DNA of 64,000 nucleotides from assembly GCF_029953305.1 (NCBI RefSeq), contig NZ_JASBAN010000001.1:62001-126000 (forward strand), read 5' to 3'. Positions within the stretch are counted from its first letter, which is position 1, and the number at the start of each line of letters is the position of its first letter. The notes beneath the pieces were generated by a model. The model was not told the DNA's origin and searched no databases. It was given only the letters and a program-made list of their open reading frames with translations. Origin of the DNA: Commensalibacter nepenthis. GTDB lineage: Bacteria; Pseudomonadota; Alphaproteobacteria; Acetobacterales; Acetobacteraceae. Shown piece after piece: positions 56,351 to 64,000 of this stretch. Made by a program: the position numbers and the translations under genes.

Positions 56351-57448
56351 TTATGATTTATAAATTTTATGAGTGATCTCTTTAATTAAATATTCAGCAA
56401 ATTCTTGCCATTCCTTATCAGCATTATGCTTTTGACGTGATAAAGGAAAATTCAACTGTAAAACTTCATCTAATCCTTTGGCTATATCATCTGTTGTAGG
56501 TTCACAAATAAATACTAAATCATCTTCCTTAAATTGTTCTGACAGCCCACCAACATTCGTGATTAGAATAGGTTTGCCAAAAGCCAAAGCGGTTGCTGCA
56601 ATACCACTTTGGCTCGCTTCTCTATAAGGAAGAATAACAACATCAGCCCATTGCATTAATTTACCAATCTCTTCCTCTGGCACCCACCTATTTTCTACAA
56701 TGACGTTGTTTCTTTTGTTCAATCGATCCAAAACTGCGCTCTTAGGACCCTGCCCAACAATGCGTAGCATATAAGGGCGTTGAATGGTTACTTGATCTAA
56801 TGCTTCCTCTAATAAATCAAAACCTTTATATAATAATAATCGTCCAAAATTTAACAGCTTAATTTCTTGACTGACAAATTGTGGTTTATGCGTTTCAGAG
56901 CAATATGAAAAAGGCGGATGCCACCCTTGTATGATCTGAGAACTAGGAACAAAATTAACAGCAATCAATTGCTTATAAACATATTTTGAAAATGTTACTG
57001 TCAACCTTGATTGCTTAATTAATAATTTTTGTAAATAGTACTGAAAAATATAACCATCCCCTGGATGAGGATGCACATCATGAACGATAACAATATATGG
57101 GATTTTAAGCAATCTTAACGCCATAGCCATTACCAAATCCATCGGACCAGGCATTGTACATACAGCAATATTAATCTTCTTGCGTTTTATAATGTGATAT
57201 AATTTATAAATCATCAATGGTGCTTGTAAAACACGACAAAGATACCCTAGAACAGTAGTATATGTTTTAATTGGAAAATCAACAGAAATATTGCGATTTT
57301 TTTGCACAATCTCGGCTTGACGAGATAACGATAAAAACGCCTTAACATTGGATATTGATAACATTGCCTTAGAGAACTCAACAGCAGTTTTAGGTCCTGC
57401 TCCTCGACGTCCCCATTGCCATATCAACATATTAAGAGGCTTTTTCAT
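56351..57448 (-). CDS. glycosyltransferase, GT4-like
   Basis: 365 residues, GT-B fold. The acceptor half contains IVHDVHPHPGDGYIFQYY. The donor half contains LLNFGRLLLYKGFDLLEEAL, then RIVGQGPKSAVLDRL and the nucleotide-sugar block VILPYREASQSGIAATALAF followed by GKPILITNVGGLSEQ. The ATG overlaps the stop of the upstream glycosyltransferase (ATGA). Probably acts at the inner face of the membrane in surface-polysaccharide synthesis; donor and acceptor cannot be read from sequence. Confidence 0.85.
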   Translation of the reverse strand: MKKPLNMLIWQWGRRGAGPKTAVEFSKAMLSISNVKAFLSLSRQAEIVQKNRNISVDFPIKTYTTVLGYLCRVLQAPLMIYKLYHIIKRKKINIAVCTMPGPMDLVMAMALRLLKIPYIVIVHDVHPHPGDGYIFQYYLQKLLIKQSRLTVTFSKYVYKQLIAVNFVPSSQIIQGWHPPFSYCSETHKPQFVSQEIKLLNFGRLLLYKGFDLLEEALDQVTIQRPYMLRIVGQGPKSAVLDRLNKRNNVIVENRWVPEEEIGKLMQWADVVILPYREASQSGIAATALAFGKPILITNVGGLSEQFKEDDLVFICEPTTDDIAKGLDEVLQLNFPLSRQKHNADKEWQEFAEYLIKEITHKIYKS

Positions 57449-58680
57449 TCCATATCCGTTACCACGCCGATCGCGGATAATCCCTTTATTAAAGATTGCG
57501 AATTAAATTGTTTATAAGCTCTTTTACATGCGGCACTTCCTAAAGCAAACCGATAATCTGAATCCGCAACCAATTTATGAATTGCTTGTGCAGCAATATC
57601 ACAATCTGGCTCAGCCCAATAAGCATTTGAAAACTGATACACCTCACGGGAATCTTTAACAGGAACCAACTTATATGGAACAGGGATCCCGCAAGACTCA
57701 TCTATAAATTCTGATGTTGCTGACCAATTTGTCGATATGACGGGTTTTCCAGATAACATTGCCTCGGCTGCGACCAATCCGAATCCTTCGCTGCGATGTA
57801 AGGATAATACAATATCAGCATAGTGAAATAATGCTTGATTTTCTGCTGATGATAAAATGTTGCGATTAACAATAATCGCATCATGCCCTTGAATAACATT
57901 CATAATTTTATCCATATCGATACAATAATGTTCCGAATAAGAAATTTTTAATACCAAGCATATACCCCTATCATGCTTATTCGCTTTAAGAAATGCTAAA
58001 ATTGCACCCAAAGGATTTTTTCTTGCGAAGCTAGAAGATAAATTAAACGAAACTAGAATGATTAATTTACCCTTTGGTAATCCCAAAGATTTACGGCAAA
58101 TATGGCTTACAGGGTAAACAACCCGATCAGCGATTGGATGAGGGATTACTCTGACAGGTTTGTTATAATATTTTGCCCATTTCTGTACAGCATTAGCTAC
58201 AAATTGTGAAGGTACCCAAATTTCATGAACAAATTGAAAACCAACCATCCAGTCTTTTGGTAAAATTTCTAATTCCCAGGCCCAATAACCAATTACTCTG
58301 CGGTTTTTTACAAGATTTCTTGGTAAAGCAAGAAGCGCATACGGAATCTGAGGGGAATTGATGTGTAAAATTAAGGGGGCATGAGGATATTCAGATAAAA
58401 TCTGGGTGGCTTTTGTATATCTATCCCACGAAAAAGAATAGGGTATAACGTCCAATAAACGCGAAGAAATGTTATTTTTTTGTAATGCTTGATGCATTAC
58501 ACGCGCCCCTTCGCCGAGCCCAGAAGCACGAGAAACCTCCCCCGCAATAATGACCGTTGAGGCTGTCGGAGGGTTAAATGTTATTGACGGAGCAAGGTAA
58601 GCCCCCAATCGAGCCAAAAAATAACGCCGACTTGATGGGGGAAGCAAACGCCATAACCGATGCAACGGTTTAATCAGCAA
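57445..58680 (-). CDS. glycosyltransferase, GT4-like
   Basis: 411 residues, starting at a TTG preceded by GGAGT at a good distance. N-terminal half with IIAGEVSRASGLGEGARVMH and the acceptor-side VIGYWAWELEILPKDW. Donor half with SFNLSSSFARKNPLGAILAF, then DIVLSLHRSEGFGLVAAEAM and LSGKPVISTNWSATSEFI, the classic EGFG..AEA GT4 block. Coupled to the next gene by ATGA and 24 nt from glyA. Confidence 0.87.
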   Translation of the reverse strand: MLIKPLHRLWRLLPPSSRRYFLARLGAYLAPSITFNPPTASTVIIAGEVSRASGLGEGARVMHQALQKNNISSRLLDVIPYSFSWDRYTKATQILSEYPHAPLILHINSPQIPYALLALPRNLVKNRRVIGYWAWELEILPKDWMVGFQFVHEIWVPSQFVANAVQKWAKYYNKPVRVIPHPIADRVVYPVSHICRKSLGLPKGKLIILVSFNLSSSFARKNPLGAILAFLKANKHDRGICLVLKISYSEHYCIDMDKIMNVIQGHDAIIVNRNILSSAENQALFHYADIVLSLHRSEGFGLVAAEAMLSGKPVISTNWSATSEFIDESCGIPVPYKLVPVKDSREVYQFSNAYWAEPDCDIAAQAIHKLVADSDYRFALGSAACKRAYKQFNSQSLIKGLSAIGVVTDME

Positions 58681-58704
58681 ATTTACTCCGTCAATTTATA
58701 AATA

Positions 58705-59994
58705 TTATTTATATATAGGAAAACGTTTACATAGAGCAACTACTTTTTTATGTACTTCTTGTTCTGCTTTACTATTATCTCCATCAGGTGCATCAGCCAA
58801 TGCCGTCAGAACTTCATTGATTAACAAACCAATTTCACGGAACTCAACTTCTCCAAATCCACGAGAGGTTCCCGCCGGGCTACCTAAACGAATACCAGAC
58901 GTAATCGCAGGTTTTTCTGGATCAAATGGAATAGCATTTTTATTGGTTGTAATTCCTGCTTTTTCCAGACTTTCTTCTGCTTGTTTACCAGTGACTTTCT
59001 TTGGACGTAAATCAACTAGTAATAAGTGACAATCTGTTCCCTCGGTAACAATATCAAAACCACATTCAATCAATGTTTCCGCAAGAACTTTGGCATTCTT
59101 TGCAACTGATTGTTGATATTCTTTGAAGTCTGGACGCAATGCTTCTCCAAAAGCCACAGCTTTGGCAGCAATCACATGCATTAATGGACCACCTTGCAAT
59201 CCTGGAAATACAGCAGAATTAATCTTTTTAGCAAGGTCGGCATTATTGGTAAGGATAATGCCCCCACGTGGACCACGCAATGTTTTATGCGTTGTACTGG
59301 TAACAATGTCAGCAAAAGGAACGGGATTAGGAAATAAACCTGCAGCAACCAAGCCCGCAAAATGAGCCATATCCACCATCAGATACGCACCAACTTCATC
59401 TGCGATTTTACGGAATCGTTCAAAATCAATCACACGGGGATAAGCAGACCCCCCTGCAATAATCAATTTAGGCTTTTCTGCACGAGCAATTGCTTCCATT
59501 TCATCATAATCAAGGTATCCATCTTGACGACGAATACCATATTGCAAGGCGTGGAACCATTTTCCTGAAAAATTAGGAGCTGCTCCATGGGTCAAATGTC
59601 CACCAGAAGCCAAATTCATTCCCAATACTTTTTCACCTGGCTTTACAGTTGCCATATAGGCTGCCAAATTGGCATTTGCACCAGAATGTGGTTGCACGTT
59701 AGCGTATTCTGCACCAAATATTTTTTTAAGACGTTCAATAGCAAGCGTTTCAACCTTGTCAACTTCAGCACAACCACCATAATAGCGACGTCCAGAATAG
59801 CCCTCGGCATATTTATTTGTTAAAACACTACCTTGTGCTTCTAAAACAGCTTGAGAAACAAGATTCTCACTGGCAATAAGTTCAATACCATCTTGTTGGC
59901 GAACAAGTTCACCATGAATATATTGACTGACTTCTGGGTCCGTACTGGATAAATCAGAGTTAAAAAACTGATCATAATTTTTTTTATCGGACAT
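58705..59994 (-). CDS. glyA: serine hydroxymethyltransferase
   Basis: 429 residues, usual length. Converts serine and tetrahydrofolate to glycine and 5,10-methylene-tetrahydrofolate. Visible: [20 protein letters not shown] with [11 protein letters not shown], the PLP-lysine segment [17 protein letters not shown], and the C-terminal [12 protein letters not shown]. It heads a - strand operon with the two glycosyltransferases and the ELM1-like gene. Divergent from the APC permease with a 181-bp spacer that I cannot parse into clear boxes. Confidence 0.97.
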   Translation of the reverse strand: MSDKKNYDQFFNSDLSSTDPEVSQYIHGELVRQQDGIELIASENLVSQAVLEAQGSVLTNKYAEGYSGRRYYGGCAEVDKVETLAIERLKKIFGAEYANVQPHSGANANLAAYMATVKPGEKVLGMNLASGGHLTHGAAPNFSGKWFHALQYGIRRQDGYLDYDEMEAIARAEKPKLIIAGGSAYPRVIDFERFRKIADEVGAYLMVDMAHFAGLVAAGLFPNPVPFADIVTSTTHKTLRGPRGGIILTNNADLAKKINSAVFPGLQGGPLMHVIAAKAVAFGEALRPDFKEYQQSVAKNAKVLAETLIECGFDIVTEGTDCHLLLVDLRPKKVTGKQAEESLEKAGITTNKNAIPFDPEKPAITSGIRLGSPAGTSRGFGEVEFREIGLLINEVLTALADAPDGDNSKAEQEVHKKVVALCKRFPIYK

Positions 59995-60175
59995 TCACAA
60001 ATTCCTGCTATTAAAGACTAAGGGGTTTAATTAAATTTCTTGTATCTATATAAATAAAATATATTCTTATTTTTTTAAACCTTAATTTTGTAAAAAAGTT
60101 ATTTTAATATGAAGTCTTTTTATTCTAAATAAGAACAAATTTTGCAGGACCTTTTTATTAAAGGAAAATACATAT

Positions 60176-61648
60176 ATGGGAAACATCACCTTTTCTTCTT
60201 TACTAAGAAAAAAAAATATAGAAACACCACATACAGATAAAGAAGAATTGGCACGCGTTCTTGGAATGCCCAGCCTCATCTTTTTTGGTGTTGGTGGGAT
60301 CGTTGGAACAGGTTTATTTTCGATCACAGGGGTTGCGGCATCGGAACATGCGGGACCTGCTGTTATCATATCCTTTTTTATTGGTGCTATTGCTTGTGCA
60401 TTTATTGGATTATGTTACAGCGAACTGGCTGGAATGATCACCGTTTCAGGCAGCTCTTACAGCTATACCTATATTGCTTATGGAGAGATCATTGCTTGGA
60501 TGGTGGGCTGGAACCTTGTTTTGGAATATGCCGTTGGCGCTGGAGCGGTGGCGGTCAGTTGGTCGAAATATATGATGTCGTTTTTAGAAGGATTTCATAT
60601 TCATATAGATCCACGCTATATCGCCTCACCCTTTGAAACAGTCACTTTACTGGATGGAACAAAAACGGATGGGATTATTAACCTTCCCTCGACTATCATC
60701 GTTGTTATATTGTCATTACTATTAATCAAAGGGTTAAAAGAATCTTTAACACTAAATAATATTGTCGTGGTTGTTAAAATTTGTGTTATTTTAACATTGA
60801 TTGCGTTTGGTCTGCCTTATATCAAAGCTGCAAATTTTGTTCCTTTTATCCCTGAAAATACAACAGGTTCTTTCGGTCATTTTGGCTTTTCAGGGATTAT
60901 GCAAGCCGCAGGAATGATTATTTTTGCATATATCGGATTTGATAGTGTTTCTTCAACGGCGCAAGAGGTTAAGAACCCATCGAAAAATATTCCAAAAGCC
61001 ATTTTAATCATTATCTCTATTTGTGCGATTATTTATTTTTGTTTCGCATTTGTTATTGTTGGTCTTGTTTATTATACGGACTTATTAAATGATGCCGCCC
61101 CTGTTGCAACCGCAATTGACCATACACCTTTTAAATGGCTTCAACCCATTGTAAAAGTCAGCATTCTCTTTGGATATATACCCATTCTATTTTTATTATT
61201 AATTGGTCAGACCCGTGTTTTCTTCTCGCTGGCCAGAGATGGCTTAATTCCAAAATTCTTCGCTAAAACGCATCCTAAATTCAAAACCCCTCATTACTCA
61301 CATACATTTTTTATGATCTTTGTCTGTATATTGTCTGCTTTTTTCCCTATTGGCGTTTTGGGGAATATGTGTGCTATTGGGGCTTTGTTTGCATTTGTTT
61401 TTGTTTGTATGGCTGTTGTCATCTTACGTAAAACTTATCCAAATTATCCTCGCACATTCAAAATTCCAGGTGGGCCAATTATTCCGATTATTGGGTCTGC
61501 TACCGCATTGATCCTAATGTATTCTTTAAATAACTTAACATGGATTATTATGTTCTGTTGGATGATTATTGGATTCATCATTTACTTTGGCTATGGCTAT
61601 TCACACAGTAAATTAAATCAAAATACAAAACTTAAGGTTACAAAATGA
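60176..61648 (+). CDS. APC-family amino-acid permease (cationic amino-acid transporter type)
   Basis: 490 residues, about 12 membrane helices. The first helix has the family motif GGIVGTGLFSITGVAA. Later are FIGLCYSELAGMITVSGSSY with YSYTYIAYGEIIAWMVGWNL, then IIFAYIGFDSVSSTAQEVKN and QTRVFFSLARDGLIPKFFAK. This pattern fits the YfnA/CAT-like subfamily, which imports amino acids by proton symport or exchange. The ATG follows AAGGA. The stop overlaps hemB (ATGA), an unusual pairing that couples amino-acid uptake with haem synthesis. Confidence 0.9.
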   Translation: MGNITFSSLLRKKNIETPHTDKEELARVLGMPSLIFFGVGGIVGTGLFSITGVAASEHAGPAVIISFFIGAIACAFIGLCYSELAGMITVSGSSYSYTYIAYGEIIAWMVGWNLVLEYAVGAGAVAVSWSKYMMSFLEGFHIHIDPRYIASPFETVTLLDGTKTDGIINLPSTIIVVILSLLLIKGLKESLTLNNIVVVVKICVILTLIAFGLPYIKAANFVPFIPENTTGSFGHFGFSGIMQAAGMIIFAYIGFDSVSSTAQEVKNPSKNIPKAILIIISICAIIYFCFAFVIVGLVYYTDLLNDAAPVATAIDHTPFKWLQPIVKVSILFGYIPILFLLLIGQTRVFFSLARDGLIPKFFAKTHPKFKTPHYSHTFFMIFVCILSAFFPIGVLGNMCAIGALFAFVFVCMAVVILRKTYPNYPRTFKIPGGPIIPIIGSATALILMYSLNNLTWIIMFCWMIIGFIIYFGYGYSHSKLNQNTKLKVTK

Positions 61649-62637
61649 TTGGTAATTTTCCTTTAACTCGTATGCGTCGCAATCGTTTAAATCAGATGAC
61701 ACGCCGATTGGTTGCTGAAAATAAGCTCAGTGTTGATGATTTGATCTGGCCGATTTTTATTGTAGAAGGCGAAAATATCGAAACTGAGGTCTCCTCTATG
61801 CCAGGAGCAAAACGTGTTTCCATTGATCGCCTTGGTGCATATATCGAGCCAGCAGCTAAATTAGATATCCCTGCGTTGGCACTATTTCCTGTAACTTCGA
61901 AAGAAAAACGTGACCCAACTGGAACGGAATCTTATAATCCAGATAATTTAATCTGCCGTGCTGCCAGAGAATTAAAAAAACAATTTCCAGAAATGCTGTT
62001 AATTGGAGATGTTGCTTTGGATCCATACACCAGCCACGGTCATGATGGTATTGTGCAAAATGGGTATGTAGTAAACGACAAAACTGTTGAAGTTTTGATC
62101 AAACAATCCATTAATCAAGCCAATGCGGGTATCGATATCATTGCACCTTCTGACATGATGGATGGTCGAATTGGATCTATTCGCCAAGCGTTGGATCAAG
62201 CAGGATTCATTGATACTCAATTAATGTCGTATGCTGCAAAATATGCTAGCGTTTATTATGGTCCATTCCGTGATGCATTGGAATCCGGTGGGTTATTAAA
62301 AGGGGATAAAAAGACTTATCAAATGGACCCTGCTAATCGTGGAGAAGCCTTGGCAGAAGTTGAATTAGATATCAAAGAAGGTGCAGATTCTGTTATCATT
62401 AAACCGGGAATGCCTTATCTCGATATTATTCGATCTGTGCGTGATAAATTCGATATTCCAATCGTCAGCTATCAAGTTTCTGGTGAATACGCAATGTTGA
62501 TGGGTGCAATCCAAAATGGCTTCTTACAAAAAGAGGGTGCTATTTTAGAAACATTACTGTGCTTTAAACGTGCTGGAGCCAATGCAATTATGACGTATTT
62601 TGCTTTAGAAGCCGCTAAATTATTAAAAACACAATAA
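61645..62637 (+). CDS. hemB: delta-aminolevulinic acid dehydratase (porphobilinogen synthase)
   Basis: 330 residues. Joins two 5-aminolevulinate molecules into porphobilinogen. The metal loop reads GDVALDPYTSHGHDG, with Asp/Ala in place of the Zn-binding cysteines, so this is the Mg-type enzyme common in Alphaproteobacteria. SPSDMMDGRIG-type and KPGMPYLDIIR segments hold the active-site lysines; the C-terminal half has SYQVSGEYAML. Complete and translationally coupled to the permease. Confidence 0.97.
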   Translation: MIGNFPLTRMRRNRLNQMTRRLVAENKLSVDDLIWPIFIVEGENIETEVSSMPGAKRVSIDRLGAYIEPAAKLDIPALALFPVTSKEKRDPTGTESYNPDNLICRAARELKKQFPEMLLIGDVALDPYTSHGHDGIVQNGYVVNDKTVEVLIKQSINQANAGIDIIAPSDMMDGRIGSIRQALDQAGFIDTQLMSYAAKYASVYYGPFRDALESGGLLKGDKKTYQMDPANRGEALAEVELDIKEGADSVIIKPGMPYLDIIRSVRDKFDIPIVSYQVSGEYAMLMGAIQNGFLQKEGAILETLLCFKRAGANAIMTYFALEAAKLLKTQ

Positions 62638-62647
62638 ACAAAAGACC

Positions 62648-62690
62648 TTCTTTACATAAAAATTTACAAAATTATTCGTAAAGAATTTTC
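62648..62690 (+). terminator. putative terminator after hemB
   Basis: 8-bp perfect stem TTCTTTAC / GTAAAGAA (62648-62655 and 62678-62685) around a 22-nt loop, followed by TTTTC. Lies 10 nt after the hemB stop. Confidence 0.45.
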
Positions 62691-62719
62691 TTCTGACATC
62701 ATCATCAATAAAGCAAAGT

Positions 62720-63008
62720 ATGAGTTTTTTTGGTGAAGATGCAGAAGATTTAATTTTCAATAGTGCGAAAGCAATCAGCTTATCTATTGATTATTTCGCT
62801 GAATATTTCCTCCATGGTAACTGTTTTGAATTAAAAACAAATACTTTGTTAATCCCGTTGGCTCCGTTTTTTTAATCGCCTTTATTTATGTTTTTATTCA
62901 TAAAAATCTTAAAAATATAAAAATCCTAGACCACCATTAACCGCTCAACGATTTGCAGGCATCATGATTGATTTTCTAGAAAAATATCAAGCAGGATATC
63001 AATTTTAA
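62720..63008 (+). pseudogene. decayed small membrane-protein gene
   Basis: An ATG at 62720 opens 51 codons (MSFFGEDAEDLIFNSAKAIS...) and stops at 62875. A hydrophobic stretch (VFLIAFIYVFIHKNLKN) and a tail (PLTAQRFAGIMIDFLEKYQA, then GYQF) continue in other frames to 63008. The simplest reading is one small gene with frameshifts. I do not recognise it. Confidence 0.45.
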
Positions 63009-63017
63009 TCTCGTTAA

Positions 63018-63365
63018 CTACCGATAAGGATAATTCGTTTCCACAGGACGCATGTCAAACACTAAAATTTCTGCATTATGACCATGACTAAATTTTAACT
63101 GCCGTTCATGACGAATACGAGCCCCATCACCTGCATTAAATACCAAATCATTCACTCTTAAATTGCCTTTTGCGACATGAAGATAAACATAGCGATTTTC
63201 TGGAATGATAAAATGTTCTTGTTCGGAACCATCAAACAAACCAGAATATATTTTGATATCCTGACGTATATTAAGCGAATTCTCTTGGCCATCAGACGAT
63301 ATAATCAGCTTTAATTTACCTCTTTTTAATTCATTATATGTAGGAATTGATCGCGTTGTTTACAG
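63018..63365 (-). pseudogene. pirin-family gene, 5' part lost
   Basis: From about 63365 down to 63018 one frame encodes the C-terminal ~115 residues of a pirin-like (YhhW type) protein: SIPTYNELKRGKLKLIISSD, QDIKIYSGLFDGSEQEHF, then VYLHVAKGNLRVNDLVFNAG and AEILVFDMRPVE. The cupin domain that binds metal in pirins would be upstream and is missing; an in-frame stop precedes the homology. The break lies where IS481-type DNA begins, so insertion or deletion by that element destroyed it. Confidence 0.72.
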
Positions 63366-63391
63366 TGATATGGAATATTACTGTAATGAAC

Positions 63392-64000
63392 ATGCATAGG
63401 AAAACGAAGCTTACGCTGTATCATCGAGAAGAGATATGGCGATTACATCATCAAGAGAAAGTGATGATAACGGATCTGGCTAAGCGTTTTATGGTCAGCA
63501 GGTCTACGATTTATGTTGTATTAAGGCGAGCTCGGTTGCAATTATTTGTGCCGATGTCCAGCACAAATGAGCGTTATAAAACGATCAAATATGGCATTAA
63601 ACGCCTTGCTAAGGTTGAAAAAACACTTGAGGACAAGCTCAGATGGCAAGTCAAAAAATATAACAACTCTTATCCTAGGGAGATGGTGCATGTCGAGACT
63701 AAACGACTTCCTTTGTTGAAAAATGAGACTAAACAGCAAACTCGGGAGTATCTTTTTGTAGGTATTGATGATTTTTCTCGAGAACTCTATGTTGGGATTT
63801 ACAACGATAAATCTCAGTTTAGTGCAGCCCAGTTCTTACAAGACGACGTGCTGGTTCAATGCCCTTATATGATCGAATGTGTTTACTCTGACAATGGCAG
63901 AGAATACCAAGGAATGCTTGAACATCTGTTTGTTAAATCTTGTTATACCAATCGGATTAACCAGAAATTTACCAAGCCAGCTTGCCCTCGAACCAATGGC
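63392..64000 (+). CDS. IS481-family transposase, 3' end beyond window
   Basis: 203 codons to the window edge with no stop. An ATG six bases upstream (63386) is also in frame. N-terminal helix-turn-helix (LYHREEIWRLHHQEKV, then TDLAKRFMVSRSTIYVVLRR). The rve/DDE core begins with MVHVETKRLPLL and YLFVGIDDFSRELYVGIYND (first Asp), and VYSDNGREYQG carries the second Asp. The third acidic residue lies outside. The left end of the element should be near 63350, where pirin homology ends. Confidence 0.85.
   Translation, partial: MHRKTKLTLYHREEIWRLHHQEKVMITDLAKRFMVSRSTIYVVLRRARLQLFVPMSSTNERYKTIKYGIKRLAKVEKTLEDKLRWQVKKYNNSYPREMVHVETKRLPLLKNETKQQTREYLFVGIDDFSRELYVGIYNDKSQFSAAQFLQDDVLVQCPYMIECVYSDNGREYQGMLEHLFVKSCYTNRINQKFTKPACPRTNG

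Overview
The window is low-GC DNA (my impression is mid to high 30s % G+C). It most likely comes from a low-GC member of the Acetobacteraceae such as Commensalibacter. That is an inference from three things: base composition, a Mg-type alphaproteobacterial HemB beside SHMT and an ELM1-like protein, and an IalB-family protein. No 16S rRNA or other decisive marker is present.

Layout. (1) 3-7677, + strand: the end of a type VI secretion (T6SS) gene cluster: tssA (5' end outside the window), tssF, tssG, tssJ, tssE, a VasL-like ImpA_N membrane protein and an unrecognised two-helix membrane protein. (2) 7752-12903, - strand: a vgrG - Tle1-type phospholipase - DUF2931-like cassette (spike, effector, putative immunity protein). 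(3) 13023-24007: a toxin-antitoxin pair, then a mosaic of three IS6-family (IS26-like) elements separated by duplicated DNA. One segment carries a second umuD. The other carries the 5'-truncated 3' half of a giant adhesin gene with its own alternative C-terminus, followed by a lipoprotein gene broken at a run of nine C. (4) 24008-46974: a two-partner-secretion / contact-dependent-inhibition-like locus. Divergent from a TpsB transporter (fhaC/cdiB-like) and an IalB protein lies a 5109-residue TpsA exoprotein. Its toxic tip overlaps an immunity gene by ATGA. Three orphan tip/immunity cassettes and at least two tip remnants follow. (5) 47147-52671: a PaaA2/ParE-type toxin-antitoxin pair, umuDC, two secreted proteins (one lytic-transglycosylase-like), an unknown gene and a fourth IS6 copy. 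(6) 52850-62637: chromosomal genes: a CLC channel, a DUF3108 protein, a glyA - two glycosyltransferases - ELM1-like operon, an APC permease and hemB. (7) 62638-64000: decaying DNA with a membrane-protein remnant, a 5'-truncated pirin gene and an IS481-type transposase running off the end.

How it fits together. Most of the window is antagonism machinery: a T6SS with a lipase cassette and a CDI-like filament whose C-terminal toxin can apparently be swapped. The orphan cassettes share an N-terminal homology block with the adhesin's pre-toxin region, so recombination could replace the tip. The IS6 copies have no matching 8-bp flanks and bracket near-identical duplicated blocks. This suggests that IS-mediated rearrangement has copied pieces of the locus (umuD and the adhesin 3' half) into the space beside the T6SS lipase cassette.

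The least familiar parts are: the alternative adhesin C-terminus (glycine-rich, no recognisable nuclease) paired with a lipoprotein that a nine-base homopolymer could switch on or off; a cassette with a tip I do not recognise; and a 305-residue repeat array, nearly perfect in period, inside the adhesin.
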